Positions 45,874 to 55,026 are shown, numbered from the stretch's first letter. The stretch is DNA of 64,000 nucleotides from Motiliproteus sp. MSK22-1 (GCF_001968815.1 NZ_MIEQ01000027.1:310001-374000); one strand, 5' to 3'. A program made the numbers and translations. The notes: generated from the sequence alone by a model not told the origin.

Positions 45874-47250
45874 TTGTCAGTAGATAAGCAGTTTTCTGAA
45901 CTAGGGCTTCACGAGAGGCTATTAAAAGCGATTGAAAAACAAGATTTTAACGAGCCTACTCCTGTTCAGGTAAGAGCTGTTCCGATGGCTCTTCTGGGGA
46001 AGGATTTACTGGTTAGTGCTGAGACAGGAAGTGGTAAGACGGCAGCATTTCTGTTGCCAATGTTGCATCAGTTACTTGAGAAAAAGGCACCTAATTCGGC
46101 CACTCGTGCTTTGATATTGCTACCAACCCGAGAGTTGGCTCGTCAGGTGATGAAGCACTGCAATGATTTGATCAGCTTTACCCATCTGAAAATCGGACTG
46201 ATTACCGGTGGGGCTGATCTTAAATATCAGCGAGCAATACTGCGTAAGAACCCCGAGATCGTTATCGCGACACCGGGGCGGCTGGTAGAGCATCTTAGTC
46301 ACAAGACGATTGAGCTTGCTGATCTTGAGGTGTTGGTTCTGGACGAAGCGGATCGTATGCTCGATATGGGTTTTAGCGAAGATATGCTAAAAATTACCGA
46401 GGCTTGTAATCCCGAAAAACAAACCTTGCTACTTTCAGCAACTTTGAATCATGCCGGGGTCACAAAAATAGCGAAAACGGTGTTGAAGACACCCGAAAAA
46501 ATCATCCTTAACCGGGTAAAGGATGGCCACGATAATATACATCAGCAAATTGTGCTGGCCGATGACGTCAAGCACAAGCAGGAGTTGTTAGTAAGACTGC
46601 TGGGTCAGGAAAACTTTGACAAAGCTCTGGTTTTCTCTAATACCCGGGATCAAACCGCAGGCATTTCTGGATTTTTGCAGTATCACAAAATCCGTGCGGC
46701 GGTGCTTCATGGTGAAATGGAGCAACTTGAACGTAACAGAGTGATGGATCTGCTTCGCCGTGGGCATATCGATGTACTTGTTTGTACTGATGTGGCAGCA
46801 CGTGGACTGGATGTTAAAGGGATTGATTTAGTCGTCAATTTTGATATGCCTCGCAGTGGTGATGATCATGTTCATCGAATCGGACGAACAGGTCGAGCGG
46901 GAGCGCAGGGGTTGGCGATTTCCCTGATTAGCGCCTCAGAATGGAATCTGATGTCCAGTATTGAGCGCTATCTGAAGATCGAATTTGAACGCCGCATCGT
47001 GAAGGGGCTGGAAGGAAAATACAAAGGGCCTAAAAAATTAAAGGCCTCCGGTAAAGCGGTGGGCAAAAAGAAATCCTCTGGCAGTAAAAAGTCCGCAGGA
47101 AATAAAAAGGATGACGAAAACAAGAGCAAACAGCGTCATCGTGATCGAAAATCGGTCGGCAAACGCAGAGCGCCCAGTGCAGCTCAGGAGCAATTGAAGA
47201 AAGATTTGGGTGATGGGTTTGGTGCGTTTAAAAAACGCAAAGATTCCTAG
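45874..47250 (+). CDS. DEAD-box RNA helicase (SrmB/RhlE type)
   Basis: 458 residues. Q motif FNEPTPVQ, motif I SAETGSGKT, Ia PTRELARQV, Ib TPGRL, II VLDEADRMLDMGF, III SATLN, IV region VFSNTRD, V ARGLDVKGIDLV, VI HRIGRTGRAG. After about 375 a Lys/Ser/Gly-rich tail (KKKSSGSKKSAGNKK) typical of RNA-binding extensions. TTG start with AGAGG eight bases upstream. Likely ribosome assembly or mRNA turnover. Confidence 0.94.
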   Translation: MSVDKQFSELGLHERLLKAIEKQDFNEPTPVQVRAVPMALLGKDLLVSAETGSGKTAAFLLPMLHQLLEKKAPNSATRALILLPTRELARQVMKHCNDLISFTHLKIGLITGGADLKYQRAILRKNPEIVIATPGRLVEHLSHKTIELADLEVLVLDEADRMLDMGFSEDMLKITEACNPEKQTLLLSATLNHAGVTKIAKTVLKTPEKIILNRVKDGHDNIHQQIVLADDVKHKQELLVRLLGQENFDKALVFSNTRDQTAGISGFLQYHKIRAAVLHGEMEQLERNRVMDLLRRGHIDVLVCTDVAARGLDVKGIDLVVNFDMPRSGDDHVHRIGRTGRAGAQGLAISLISASEWNLMSSIERYLKIEFERRIVKGLEGKYKGPKKLKASGKAVGKKKSSGSKKSAGNKKDDENKSKQRHRDRKSVGKRRAPSAAQEQLKKDLGDGFGAFKKRKDS

Positions 47251-47295
47251 TCGGACTACAACTCTGAAGGCTTAAGGAACTTGTTCGCAGGTTTC

Positions 47296-47328
47296 CTGAA
47301 GAAGGCGCGGTGACTGCGCCTTCTTCAG
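47296..47328. other. Perfect 13-bp hairpin between convergent helicase and ppiC
   Basis: CTGAAGAAGGCGC, seven-base loop, GCGCCTTCTTCAG. No T-tract in either direction, but placement between convergent genes suggests a transcript-end or mRNA-stabilising structure. Confidence 0.6.
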
Positions 47329-47351
47329 TTACTCAGAATAGGTAAAGACTA

Positions 47352-47633
47352 TTACTCGGTGCGGCTGGTGACTTCCAGCAGGTGATAACCAAATTGTGTT
47401 TTAACTGGCCCCTGGACTTTATTAAGGTCAGCAGAGAAGACTACTTCATCGAACTCGCGAACCATCTGGCCACGGCCAAACTCTCCAAGATCACCACCGT
47501 CGTGACCCGAAGGGCATTTGGAGTGTTGGCGAGCCACGTCCGCAAAGTCTGCACCGGCTTCAATTTCAGATTTGAGAGTCTCACATTGTGCTTCGGAATC
47601 CACCAGAATGTGTCGTGCCTTGGCCTTTAGCAT
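47352..47633 (-). CDS. ppiC: Parvulin-type peptidyl-prolyl isomerase
   Basis: 93 residues, single rotamase domain, cytoplasmic (no signal). Close to E. coli PpiC: ARHILVDSEAQCETL, CPSGHDGGDLGEFGRGQMV, FDEVVFSADL, TQFGYHLLEV. Start ATG 47633 is preceded by GGAGATATTT; the upstream ATG at 47645 overlaps this ribosome site and is unlikely. Confidence 0.93.
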   Translation of the reverse strand: MLKAKARHILVDSEAQCETLKSEIEAGADFADVARQHSKCPSGHDGGDLGEFGRGQMVREFDEVVFSADLNKVQGPVKTQFGYHLLEVTSRTE

Positions 47634-47717
47634 AAATATCTCCAAATTCGTTGGTTTTTATAAGAGTAGAAATCAACTGTTTTGTTGTCAGGTTGCTTTG
47701 AGTATAACTACCGAATA

Positions 47718-48170
47718 CTAATTATCAGAAGGTGATTCTTGTAAATCCAACTTACTGGTAATTTCTTCCAGCTGCTGGCTTAAGTTTATAAAGAGTTGTT
47801 TTACGTCTACCACTTCACCATCTTCTATTCTCTTTGAAATTAAGGTTAAAGGGTAGAGTAACAGGTCAGTTTCCCTGTATCGGATGCATGGGGCCCGGCC
47901 AATATTGTCGTCAACCATCCACCAGCTAAAGCCAGGATTGTAGTTGATGAATAGCTGTCCGAATGGGACCCCTAATGTTTGCAGATCAATAGTATCGGTC
48001 GCTGCTATTTCCCCGGAATCCAATGCTTGCTGAATTAGATCCAGGTCATTGAGAGATCCATCGAAAGAACTGCCCTCGATAATCAAGCTGATTCTTAATT
48101 CTGCAAAATTCAGTTGTTTAGTCAACTGATTGATATCGTCCTGATTGGGGAGGGATATCATTTGTTGCAT
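47718..48170 (-). CDS. DUF3806-like protein
   Basis: 150 residues, acidic. Central segment LGVPFGQLFINYNPGFSWWMVDDNIGRAPCIRYRETD followed by LLLYPLTLISKRIEDGEVVDV resembles the DUF3806 core as I recall it. ATG 48170 after CTGGAGAAATT. Function unknown; no signal peptide. Confidence 0.7.
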   Translation of the reverse strand: MQQMISLPNQDDINQLTKQLNFAELRISLIIEGSSFDGSLNDLDLIQQALDSGEIAATDTIDLQTLGVPFGQLFINYNPGFSWWMVDDNIGRAPCIRYRETDLLLYPLTLISKRIEDGEVVDVKQLFINLSQQLEEITSKLDLQESPSDN

Positions 48171-48349
48171 AATTTCTCCAGGAGCGGGTTAGCTGTCGCA
48201 TCCATAAGTTGGACGGCAATCTTGGGATCTTATCCCATGTGACCGAAAAGTCACGATATTATGACTCTGAGGTAACCGCTTGTGCTCAATTACTGCCTGT
48301 TCATCCGATTGAAAGGTAATGGCTGTTTGTGAGAGGGAGTGCTGTAAAA

Positions 48350-48402
48350 GGAAAAAGGTAAGAAGGAAAAAGGTAAGAAGGAAAAAGTAAGAAGGGAAAG
48401 TA
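48350..48402. repeat. Tandem 15-base purine repeat
   Basis: GGAAAAAGGTAAGAA at 48350-48364, repeated at 48365-48379, a 14-base copy at 48380-48393 lacking one G, then a partial copy. All-purine except the T, with mirror-free structure. A likely copy-number-variable locus. Confidence 0.85.
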
Positions 48403-48456
48403 ATGGGGTTGCGGTTTTTGAATAAGGGTCCTGATTGCCAGGGTTTAATCAGCTGC

Positions 48457-48492
48457 AAAAAAAACGCCCGTCGGGAAGGGGGCCCGACAGGC
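48457..48492 (-). terminator. Rho-independent terminator of the OprD-type porin gene
   Basis: On the minus strand GCCTGTCGGG, loop, CCCGACGGGC then eight T. One T-G wobble pairs only in the minus-strand RNA, which fixes the direction. Confidence 0.92.
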
Positions 48493-48595
48493 AATCTCTT
48501 ACACAATCGCTAATCTATACTTGTACCTTAGGAACTTGCGAACATAATGGGCTTATTCGAAGATTCCCTTACATTTGGTGCAGGTCTTTCTCTGA

Positions 48596-49825
48596 TTAGA
48601 ATACTGCCACGTTATAGTTAAGGATCAGACGGTTTTCGTTTGTATCAACGGTTTCTGTTGAACGCACGGTAGAATTACGCCAGCGCAAAGACAGACCATC
48701 CAGCTCCTGAAAGTTATACTTGAGTTCGATATTACGTTCCCATTCTTTGCCTTCGGTGTTGTCTGAACGCTGAATGTTATCGCCACGAGTATAGCGGGTC
48801 ATAAATGTTAAACCGGGAACGCTGGTAAAAGCATAATCAAATCGAACCTGCCAGGATTGTTCTTCTGCTCGATCAAAGTCCAATCGTTGCACAGAGTTCC
48901 AGGTGCTTAATCCTGTGTCATCATTACTGAACCCGTCCCAGGACTCTTCATATTCATCACCGTCAACGGCTTGATAGGATAGAGTGACTTTCATTTTTTC
49001 GTAAACAAGCCGAGCTGCCAGGTTTACCAGGTCACTGTCGTAGTCTTCACCCACGCTGGATAGCGCGCCTGCACCGTCCGCTTCTCCCATATAGTAATGA
49101 CCGTCCAGCTCAACGGTCATTTTTTCAGATATTTTGATAGGTAGGCTGGCGTTCAGGTAAGTCTGTGTCATCACGTTATCCGCTTCACCATAGGCCAGTT
49201 TTACTGCCAGACCATTGTCGAAGTCGTAACCACCACCAATCACAATGACTTCATAGTCATTGCCTTGATTATCCGTATAGTTTTCGAAATCTTCATCGGT
49301 TTTATCCGCTGCTTTGTCTGACCAGATTCCATAGATCCTGGCTCCGGAAATATCTGCTTCTGCGATAATCGCCTGAGTCGAGCTGGGGGTTGCCCGAGAA
49401 TCTGAATCATTAAATAGAGGTGTGTCGAGGACCATACGACCAGCTTTTAGGTTGGCGCTTTCACCCAGCTTGAGCTTTAGATAAGCTTGTCCAATTTTGG
49501 TATAGCCGCCTTGGGAACCGTCAGACTTGGTGCGCAAAAGACCGGTCCCCCCTTCACCGTCATCACCACTCAATTTTTGGGATGTGAACAGGGAAGCATC
49601 AAAGCCGATTAAATCTGATGCGTAACCAGAGGTGAAATCCAAACGAAGTGCCTGCGCCAATGCTTCTGAATCAGCTGTGCCAATTTTGTCACGATTAAAA
49701 TAAAAGGTACGAAGATTTGCATTCAAATGGCTGTCTGCAATAAAACCGCTATCATCGTTTCCAGCTTGAACCTGCATGGCTGCTGCCAATAGCGCCGTGG
49801 ATAGTAGGGTGCGTTTGATGAACAT
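48596..49825 (-). CDS. Outer-membrane porin, OprD family
   Basis: 409 residues: signal peptide to about 21 (LAAAMQVQA), then alternating beta strands with acidic loops, finishing in a C-terminal aromatic strand ILNYNVAVF with terminal Phe as needed for barrel assembly. OprD traits: SHLNANLRTFYFNRDK near the mature N-terminus, GQAYLKLKLGESANLKAGRMVLDTPLFNDSDSR. Takes up small anionic or basic nutrients in relatives; substrate unknown here. Divergent from a LysR regulator that may control it. Confidence 0.88.
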   Translation of the reverse strand: MFIKRTLLSTALLAAAMQVQAGNDDSGFIADSHLNANLRTFYFNRDKIGTADSEALAQALRLDFTSGYASDLIGFDASLFTSQKLSGDDGEGGTGLLRTKSDGSQGGYTKIGQAYLKLKLGESANLKAGRMVLDTPLFNDSDSRATPSSTQAIIAEADISGARIYGIWSDKAADKTDEDFENYTDNQGNDYEVIVIGGGYDFDNGLAVKLAYGEADNVMTQTYLNASLPIKISEKMTVELDGHYYMGEADGAGALSSVGEDYDSDLVNLAARLVYEKMKVTLSYQAVDGDEYEESWDGFSNDDTGLSTWNSVQRLDFDRAEEQSWQVRFDYAFTSVPGLTFMTRYTRGDNIQRSDNTEGKEWERNIELKYNFQELDGLSLRWRNSTVRSTETVDTNENRLILNYNVAVF

Positions 49826-50164
49826 TTACTGGTTGCTCCAAAATCGAATTTGCCATCACGGGTACAAATCAAACCTGATGGTATGTATATACTGACGCTC
49901 AATTAATACGGATGTCACTTTAATACTAATTTAGCATTATCGAAAGTACAGTCTATGCTATTTACAGCACTTTCTGCGTCATCTACAGGACTCTTTCATG
50001 CAGATCGTTAAGTTATATGGTTTTCTACGTTATAACGCTCTCTAACGTGGTTTTCCATAGAGCAGTTCTTTCTAACTCCCTGATCGGTCGGCGCAGTGTA
50101 TTTCGTGCATGAATGAATTGGTAGGATTGTTTTTGCACAGACTGTGTGCAAATATGCACGAATG
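49826..50164. other. 339-base divergent region between porin and lysR
   Basis: AT-rich, with promoters expected in both directions. Contains the palindrome at 50132-50152 and a wider inverted pair, TCGTGCAT (50103-50110) and ATGCACGA (50154-50161), that encloses it. No ORF. Confidence 0.55.
50132..50152. promoter_or_regulatory. 21-bp palindrome, candidate LysR operator
   Basis: TTTGCACA, GACTG, TGTGCAAA: perfect 8-bp arms and a five-base centre, fitting the T-N11-A pattern of LysR sites. It ends 12 bases before the lysR ATG, where a bound regulator would repress its own gene. Confidence 0.65.
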
Positions 50165-51070
50165 ATGAATTTAAGCTGGGATGATCTTCGATACTTTCTA
50201 ACAGCGGCCCGTGCTGGAACAGTCACTGCTGCGGGGAATCAGTTAGGCGTCAGTTACACAACTGTATCCCGCAGAATTCAGCAACTGGAGGCGCAGTTGG
50301 GGGTTTTGCTCTTCGAAAGAACGCCAAGTGGTTACCTGCTGACTGCAGAAGGGGAGTCGATTATCGCCCGTGCGGAAGGCATGGAAGATACTTTTTTATC
50401 TATCAGTCGAGATTTGCTTGCTCGGGATGCCCAGTTATCTGGACCTTTGCGAGTCACAATGCCAGAGCCTGTAGCCTCCATATTGGTTGCTCCACACCTG
50501 GCTGAGTTTCAGCAGCGGTTCCCTCAAATCAGACTGGAGCTGTTAATTGGCCAGGAGACTCTTGATTTGAGTGCTCGGGAAGCGGATATCGCAATTCGAG
50601 TAACCAATGAACCCCCCGAATCCCTGATTGGGCAGGAGATTTCAAAAATTACCTTCGGGGTGTACGGGGCTGGTAATTATCTCGACACTCATCCGGATCT
50701 GAATCATCCTGATGTGCGTTATATGTGCTTACCCCATGACAGTGGTATTGTGCCGAAGTGGGTCTCCAAGGTTTGTCCGAAGGCGACGCCGGGCATCATG
50801 ATCAACTCGCTGCATCTTTTAGTCAGAGGGGTAGCACAGCAACTGGGTATCGGTTACTTGCCCTGTTTTATCGGCGATAGTGATCCAGAGCTGGAACGAG
50901 TTGAGGTTAATTACTGTAGCCCGCCAATGGGGCTTTGGATTCTGTCTCATACGGATTATCGAAATACAGCCCGGTTTAAAATCTTTCGGACCTTTTTTAC
51001 TGAAAAACTGCGACAGCAAAAAGCGCTGATCGAACGAGGTCAGTTTTGTCATTCAGATTCTTTAGAGTAA
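50165..51070 (+). CDS. LysR family transcriptional regulator
   Basis: 301 residues from the ATG giving MNLSWDDLRYFL, the common start of this subgroup; ATG 50162 and GTG 50144 are also in frame but the latter lies in the palindrome. HTH about 2-60 (GTVTAAGNQLGVSYTTVSRRIQ), effector domain about 87-290. Belongs to the clade with solo WDDLRYFL starts whose effectors are mostly unknown. The porin is its likely divergent target. Confidence 0.88.
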   Translation: MNLSWDDLRYFLTAARAGTVTAAGNQLGVSYTTVSRRIQQLEAQLGVLLFERTPSGYLLTAEGESIIARAEGMEDTFLSISRDLLARDAQLSGPLRVTMPEPVASILVAPHLAEFQQRFPQIRLELLIGQETLDLSAREADIAIRVTNEPPESLIGQEISKITFGVYGAGNYLDTHPDLNHPDVRYMCLPHDSGIVPKWVSKVCPKATPGIMINSLHLLVRGVAQQLGIGYLPCFIGDSDPELERVEVNYCSPPMGLWILSHTDYRNTARFKIFRTFFTEKLRQQKALIERGQFCHSDSLE

Positions 51071-51256
51071 TCAGCTTCCCCGGGCAAAAGGGCGGCGTGT
51101 TTTTTTTAAGCGCCGGTAGCGGATGGCGCCGATGCACTTGCGACAGCAAACAACTTTTTAAACGAGGGATTGCGCTGAGAGATGCTGTGATTCAGTCACG
51201 GATTTAAATGGCCATGATGTTTTCTTGCTAATAGGGTTTACGGTCATTATAATACC

Positions 51257-51353
51257 GCCTCCCAAAATACACCTACAGTTAACTCCTTGCTTCTCACCGA
51301 GCCATTCAAGTTAATGGCTGTTACGGATTGGGAGGCTGTTAACCCGTAAGGAG
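51257..51353 (+). promoter_or_regulatory. rpsF leader RNA, probable S6:S18 autoregulatory element
   Basis: Outer stem GCCTCCCAA (51257-51265) with TTGGGAGGC (51328-51336); inner hairpin AGCCATT (51300-51306) with AATGGCT (51313-51319), flanked by a CCG before it and ACGG after it. The described S6:S18-binding motif of rpsF leaders has a hairpin with a CCG bulge. In addition CTCCTT (51283-51288) is complementary to the rpsF Shine-Dalgarno AAGGAG (51348-51353), offering an alternative closed state. Confidence 0.65.
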
Positions 51354-51358
51354 ATGAA

Positions 51359-51808
51359 ATGCGTCATTACGAAGTTATTTTTATGGTTCATCCTGATCAG
51401 AGCGATCAGGTTTCTGCCATGATTGAGCGTTACACCGGCATCATTGAAGCTGCCGAAGGTAAGGTTCACCGTTTGGAAGACTGGGGTCGCCGTCAGTTGG
51501 CATACCCTATCAACAAAATCCACAAGGCTCATTACGTGCTGATGAACATTGAGTGCGTTGGTGAAACTCTGGACGAGCTGACCAATCTGTTCCGTTTTAA
51601 CGATGCCGTTATTCGTAACATGGTTGTGCGCATGAAAGATGCGGTTACCGAAATCTCTCCGATCAAAGCTGCTGAAGCTCGTGACGACCGTCGCAGCCCT
51701 CGTCGTGAAGGACCTAAGCGTGAAGGTGCTCCTAAGCGTGACGACCAGGCTGAGGAAGCGTCTGCAGTTGAAGAAGCGCCACAGTCTGATGAAGCAGCTA
51801 GCGAATAA
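51359..51808 (+). CDS. rpsF: 30S ribosomal protein bS6
   Basis: 149 residues (E. coli 131). Core [61 protein letters not shown]. The tail from about 105 alternates basic and acidic blocks ([27 protein letters not shown]), a longer tail than in E. coli. Binds 16S rRNA with bS18. AAGGAG ribosome site five bases before ATG. First gene of rpsF-rpsR-rplI-dnaB. Confidence 0.98.
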   Translation: MRHYEVIFMVHPDQSDQVSAMIERYTGIIEAAEGKVHRLEDWGRRQLAYPINKIHKAHYVLMNIECVGETLDELTNLFRFNDAVIRNMVVRMKDAVTEISPIKAAEARDDRRSPRREGPKREGAPKRDDQAEEASAVEEAPQSDEAASE

Positions 51809-51852
51809 CTCGTTAGTATCGCTTTAAACATATTCTTTAGGAGAGATTTATA

Positions 51853-52080
51853 ATGGCTCGTTTTTTCCGTCGTAGAAAGTTCTGCCGTTTTACTGCTGAA
51901 GGTGTTACTCAGATCGACTATAAAGATCTGGAAACCCTGAAAGGCTACGTTACCGAAACTGGTAAAATCGTACCTAGCCGTATTACAGGTACTAAGGCTC
52001 GTTACCAGCGTCAACTGGCTACCGCTATCAAGCGTGCTCGCTACGTTGCACTGTTGCCTTATACCGATAGCCACCTGTAA
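51853..52080 (+). CDS. rpsR: 30S ribosomal protein bS18
   Basis: 75 residues, same length as E. coli. [58 protein letters not shown]. One Cys only, so zinc binding is not expected. 44 bases after rpsF with no priB between, as in Pseudomonas. Confidence 0.98.
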   Translation: MARFFRRRKFCRFTAEGVTQIDYKDLETLKGYVTETGKIVPSRITGTKARYQRQLATAIKRARYVALLPYTDSHL

Positions 52081-52221
52081 GTCAGGCTGTACTGACTGAG
52101 GGCTGTGTGCTGATTAGCATGCAGAGGAAATAGATATATCCTGTAACGGTTGGCTGGTGCCATAAAAACTGTTGCAGGTAGCTGGACCTGAGGGTTCAGT
52201 CAATTGAATGAGGTTTGCGAG

Positions 52222-52668
52222 ATGGAAGTCATTCTACTCGAACAAGTTGGCAAGATGGGTGGCCTGGGTGACAAAGTCACTGTTAAGTCAGGATACGGTC
52301 GCAACTTTCTGGTTCCTTTTGGTAAGGCTATTCCAGCCACTAAAGCGAATCTGGAGAACTTTGAAGTACGTCGTGCTGAACTGCAAAAAGCGGCTGATGC
52401 CAAGCTGGCTGTAGCTCAGGCGCGTGCTGAGCAGCTGAACGAGATCGAATTGTCAATCGTTGCTAAAGCGGGAGACGAAGGTAAGCTGTTCGGCTCTATC
52501 GGTACTCGTGACATTGCAGATGCAATCACTGAAGCTGGTATTGAAGTTGCGAAGAGCGAAGTTCGTCTGCCTGAAGGTGCGATTCGTGCTGTTGGCGAAT
52601 TTGAAATCGCTATTCAGCTGCACAGTGAAGTTACTGCCAAGATCGCTCTGATCGTTGTTGCTGAGTAA
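52222..52668 (+). CDS. rplI: 50S ribosomal protein bL9
   Basis: 148 residues. N-terminal rRNA-binding domain ([34 protein letters not shown]), long connecting helix (about 41-75) and C-terminal domain ([15 protein letters not shown]). Start ATG 52222; the frame continues upstream to 52204 (MNEVCE) but bL9 always begins MEVILLE-like and GAGG lies properly before it. Confidence 0.98.
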   Translation: MEVILLEQVGKMGGLGDKVTVKSGYGRNFLVPFGKAIPATKANLENFEVRRAELQKAADAKLAVAQARAEQLNEIELSIVAKAGDEGKLFGSIGTRDIADAITEAGIEVAKSEVRLPEGAIRAVGEFEIAIQLHSEVTAKIALIVVAE

Positions 52669-52683
52669 TTAGCTGATTGCATC

Positions 52684-52737
52684 ACGAAGCTTTTGTCGTC
52701 AGATTGACCTGATCGTTCTGTCCAGACAAAGCTTCGT
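52684..52737. other. Long-loop hairpin after rplI
   Basis: ACGAAGCTTTTGTC and GACAAAGCTTCGT pair over 13 bases with one bulged T, enclosing a 27-base loop. It starts 16 bases after the rplI stop. Could be an attenuator or RNA-end stabiliser between the ribosomal genes and dnaB. Confidence 0.55.
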
Positions 52738-52832
52738 ACCATCGGTGGATTATCCTGTCAGCCTTTTCTGGCCTTGTTGATACGAGGTGGAAAGGAGGGA
52801 TGTTCATGATGAGAAATCCAAAGATGGATATA

Positions 52833-52862
52833 AAGCACTGCTGGATAGCGGTGCTTTTTTTT
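52833..52862 (+). terminator. Rho-independent terminator between rplI and dnaB
   Basis: AAGCACTGCT, GGAT loop, AGCGGTGCTT (one G-T wobble) then eight T. Strong; it separates dnaB from the ribosomal protein transcript at least partly, so dnaB needs its own promoter in the short stretch after it. Confidence 0.9.
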
Positions 52863-52940
52863 GTCCGTCTGCTACAATTCCCGATCCTATAGTACCGTTG
52901 ATAAGTTTATTCTGGCACCTGTTACAGGTCTTCATCCTAT

Positions 52941-54320
52941 ATGACATCGAACACCCAGCAAGATCCCGACTTGGTCCGAGCCAAGGTTCCCCCACACTCC
53001 ATAGAAGCTGAGCAATCTGTTTTAGGGGGACTTATGCTTGATAGCCGGGCCTGGGATACGGTGGCTGAGATTGTCACGGAGGAGGATTTTTACCGCCAAG
53101 AGCATCGGCTTATCTTCAAGACCATGGAAAAGCTGCTAAATCTTGAGCAGCCCATTGATGTGGTTACCATCTCCGAGGAGCTGGATCGTAACAATGAGCA
53201 GGAGGCTGTGGGTGGTCTCGATTACCTTGTTGATCTGGCGAAGAACACCCCGAGTACAGCCAATGTCAGAGCCTATGCAGAGATTGTCAGTGAGCGGGCT
53301 ATTCTTCGCCGGTTAATTGGTGTCGCTAATGATATCTCCGGCTCGGCTTTCAATACTGAAGGGCGTTCCAGTGCTGAGGTACTGGATGATGCTGAGCGTA
53401 AGGTATTTCAAATAGCAGAAAGCCGTGCGCAGGAGGGTGGTCCTCAGGCCGTGAATCCGTTGCTGGCCAAGGCTGTCGAGCGAATAGACGAGCTGTTCAA
53501 TTCCAACACGACCATGACGGGGTTGAGCACTGGCTTTAATGATCTGGATAAGATGACGTCTGGCATGCAGAGGTCGGATCTGGTTATTGTCGCGGCTCGT
53601 CCCTCAATGGGTAAGACGACTTTCGCCATGAACCTGGTGGAAAATATTCTGATGGGTTCAGAGCAGCCAGTGCTGGTGTTCAGTCTTGAGATGCCGGCAG
53701 AGGGCCTTGTTACCAGAATGTTGGCGTCACTCGGTCGTATCGACCAGACGCGTGTGCGGGATGGTAAGTTGGAAGAGGATGACTGGCCTCGATTGACCAC
53801 TGCGGTTAACATGCTCAAAGATAAACCGCTGTATATTGATGACACTTCAGGCTTGTCCCCTAATGAGATGCGGGCCCGTGCACGTCGCATTGCCCGAGAG
53901 CATGGTTCCATGGGCATGATAATGATCGACTATTTGCAGTTGATGTCCCTGAAAGGGGCGGTGGAGAGTCGTACCCAGGAAATTTCTGAAATATCCAGAT
54001 CCTTAAAGGCTATCGCTAAGGAGTTGGAGTGTCCGGTTATCGCCTTGTCACAGCTGAACCGGAGTCTGGAAAACCGGCCAAATAAGCGCCCGATTAACTC
54101 AGATTTGCGGGAATCGGGCGCCATCGAGCAGGATGCTGATGTCATCATGTTTATCTACCGTGACGAAGTTTACAACGAGGATACGGAGCTAAAGGGGCGG
54201 GCAGAGATCATTATCGGTAAGCAGCGTAACGGTCCTATAGGCACCTGTCACCTGGCTTTTATTGGTAAGCACAGTCGCTTTGAAGACTTGGCTCCCGATG
54301 CTTACATGGATTACGAATAA
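52941..54320 (+). CDS. dnaB: Replicative DNA helicase DnaB
   Basis: 459 residues. N-terminal domain (VPPHSIEAEQSVLGGLMLD), linker, RecA-like domain with Walker A ARPSMGKTTFAMN (about 217-225), Walker B IMIDYLQLM, ALSQLNRSLENRPNKRP and DADVIMFIYRDE. No intein or insertion. Hexameric 5'-3' helicase at the replication fork. The ribosome site is weak; start fits the family. Confidence 0.98.
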   Translation: MTSNTQQDPDLVRAKVPPHSIEAEQSVLGGLMLDSRAWDTVAEIVTEEDFYRQEHRLIFKTMEKLLNLEQPIDVVTISEELDRNNEQEAVGGLDYLVDLAKNTPSTANVRAYAEIVSERAILRRLIGVANDISGSAFNTEGRSSAEVLDDAERKVFQIAESRAQEGGPQAVNPLLAKAVERIDELFNSNTTMTGLSTGFNDLDKMTSGMQRSDLVIVAARPSMGKTTFAMNLVENILMGSEQPVLVFSLEMPAEGLVTRMLASLGRIDQTRVRDGKLEEDDWPRLTTAVNMLKDKPLYIDDTSGLSPNEMRARARRIAREHGSMGMIMIDYLQLMSLKGAVESRTQEISEISRSLKAIAKELECPVIALSQLNRSLENRPNKRPINSDLRESGAIEQDADVIMFIYRDEVYNEDTELKGRAEIIIGKQRNGPIGTCHLAFIGKHSRFEDLAPDAYMDYE

Positions 54321-54465
54321 TACCCCTCTCGTATGAATGCCTGCTGAGCAGTACAACTGGTACCTGAACACTAGCAACTGTGTCTGAACAGCACTACCCG
54401 GACATTTATAGTGCGAATCGAGTTGGCGGCAGCTGAATGATACCCAGTGTTTTCCGGGGTTGGAT

Positions 54466-54510
54466 CTAGCGCTGTCAGAGAGCATTCTGCCATTCTGGGA
54501 TCAGCGCTAG
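54466..54510. other. Long-loop hairpin between convergent dnaB and thioesterase
   Basis: CTAGCGCTG and CAGCGCTAG, perfect 9-bp arms, 27-base loop, no T-tract beyond TCTTTG. Probably marks the end region of the convergent transcripts. Confidence 0.4.
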
Positions 54511-54591
54511 TCTTTGAGTTCAGATTTATCTGAGTCTGTTCTGAATGGTCTGTGGCTTGATCATTTAACTGTTCCGCGTAGTAAGTCAGGC

Positions 54592-55026
54592 CTATTCGGC
54601 GTATTTTACGAAGCGATTTCGAAACGCATCTGGCACAGAGACAACCTTGCGTTCATCGTAGTCGTAAAAGACGATACCGGTTTTTGCGTGGGCTATTTCT
54701 ACAGCTGTTTTTCGGTTGCTGAGCAGGTAGAAAAAATCACAGCCATATTTATTGAAGTCGCTGACCGTTACGTCGATCTGTATTTCTTCCCCATGAAATC
54801 CTTCAGCTTTGTAAATGATGACTGAATCGGTGAGAACCAATCCATATCCTTCTATATCTAGCTCAGAGTATTGATGGTTTTTAAGAAAGCGTACACGGGC
54901 TTCATGAACCATTGAAAGCACGGCGTCGTTGCCTAAATGTCCGCCATAATTGATATCACTGATCCTAACCGGCACTTCTGTTGTGAAAGTGAAGTGGCGA
55001 GGCATCTCTATTTTAACTCGGGCCAT
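54592..55026 (-). CDS. Hotdog-fold acyl-CoA thioesterase
   Basis: 144 residues, 4-hydroxybenzoyl-CoA thioesterase/YbgC-like. VPVRISDINYGGHLGNDAVLSMVHEARVRFL contains the Asp of the D-x-N-x-x-x-H region used in this subgroup. Substrate unknown; the gene is followed on the same strand by no partner. ATG 55026 after TAAGGAGTACAA. Next upstream gene on this strand is bioA, 61 bases away. Confidence 0.85.
   Translation of the reverse strand: MARVKIEMPRHFTFTTEVPVRISDINYGGHLGNDAVLSMVHEARVRFLKNHQYSELDIEGYGLVLTDSVIIYKAEGFHGEEIQIDVTVSDFNKYGCDFFYLLSNRKTAVEIAHAKTGIVFYDYDERKVVSVPDAFRNRFVKYAE

Larger units (their letters stand above)
48171..48595. other. 425-base spacer with A/G tandem repeat and porin terminator
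   Basis: Holds the purine tandem repeat (48350-48402) and the terminator of the porin gene (48457-48492). The open frame across it on the minus strand merely translates the repeat (FFLLTFFLL) and is not a gene. Confidence 0.6.

Noticed and set aside
48189-48506. Minus-strand ORF between porin and DUF3806-like gene
   Set aside because: Translates the purine tandem repeat and the terminator; low complexity, no homologous look.
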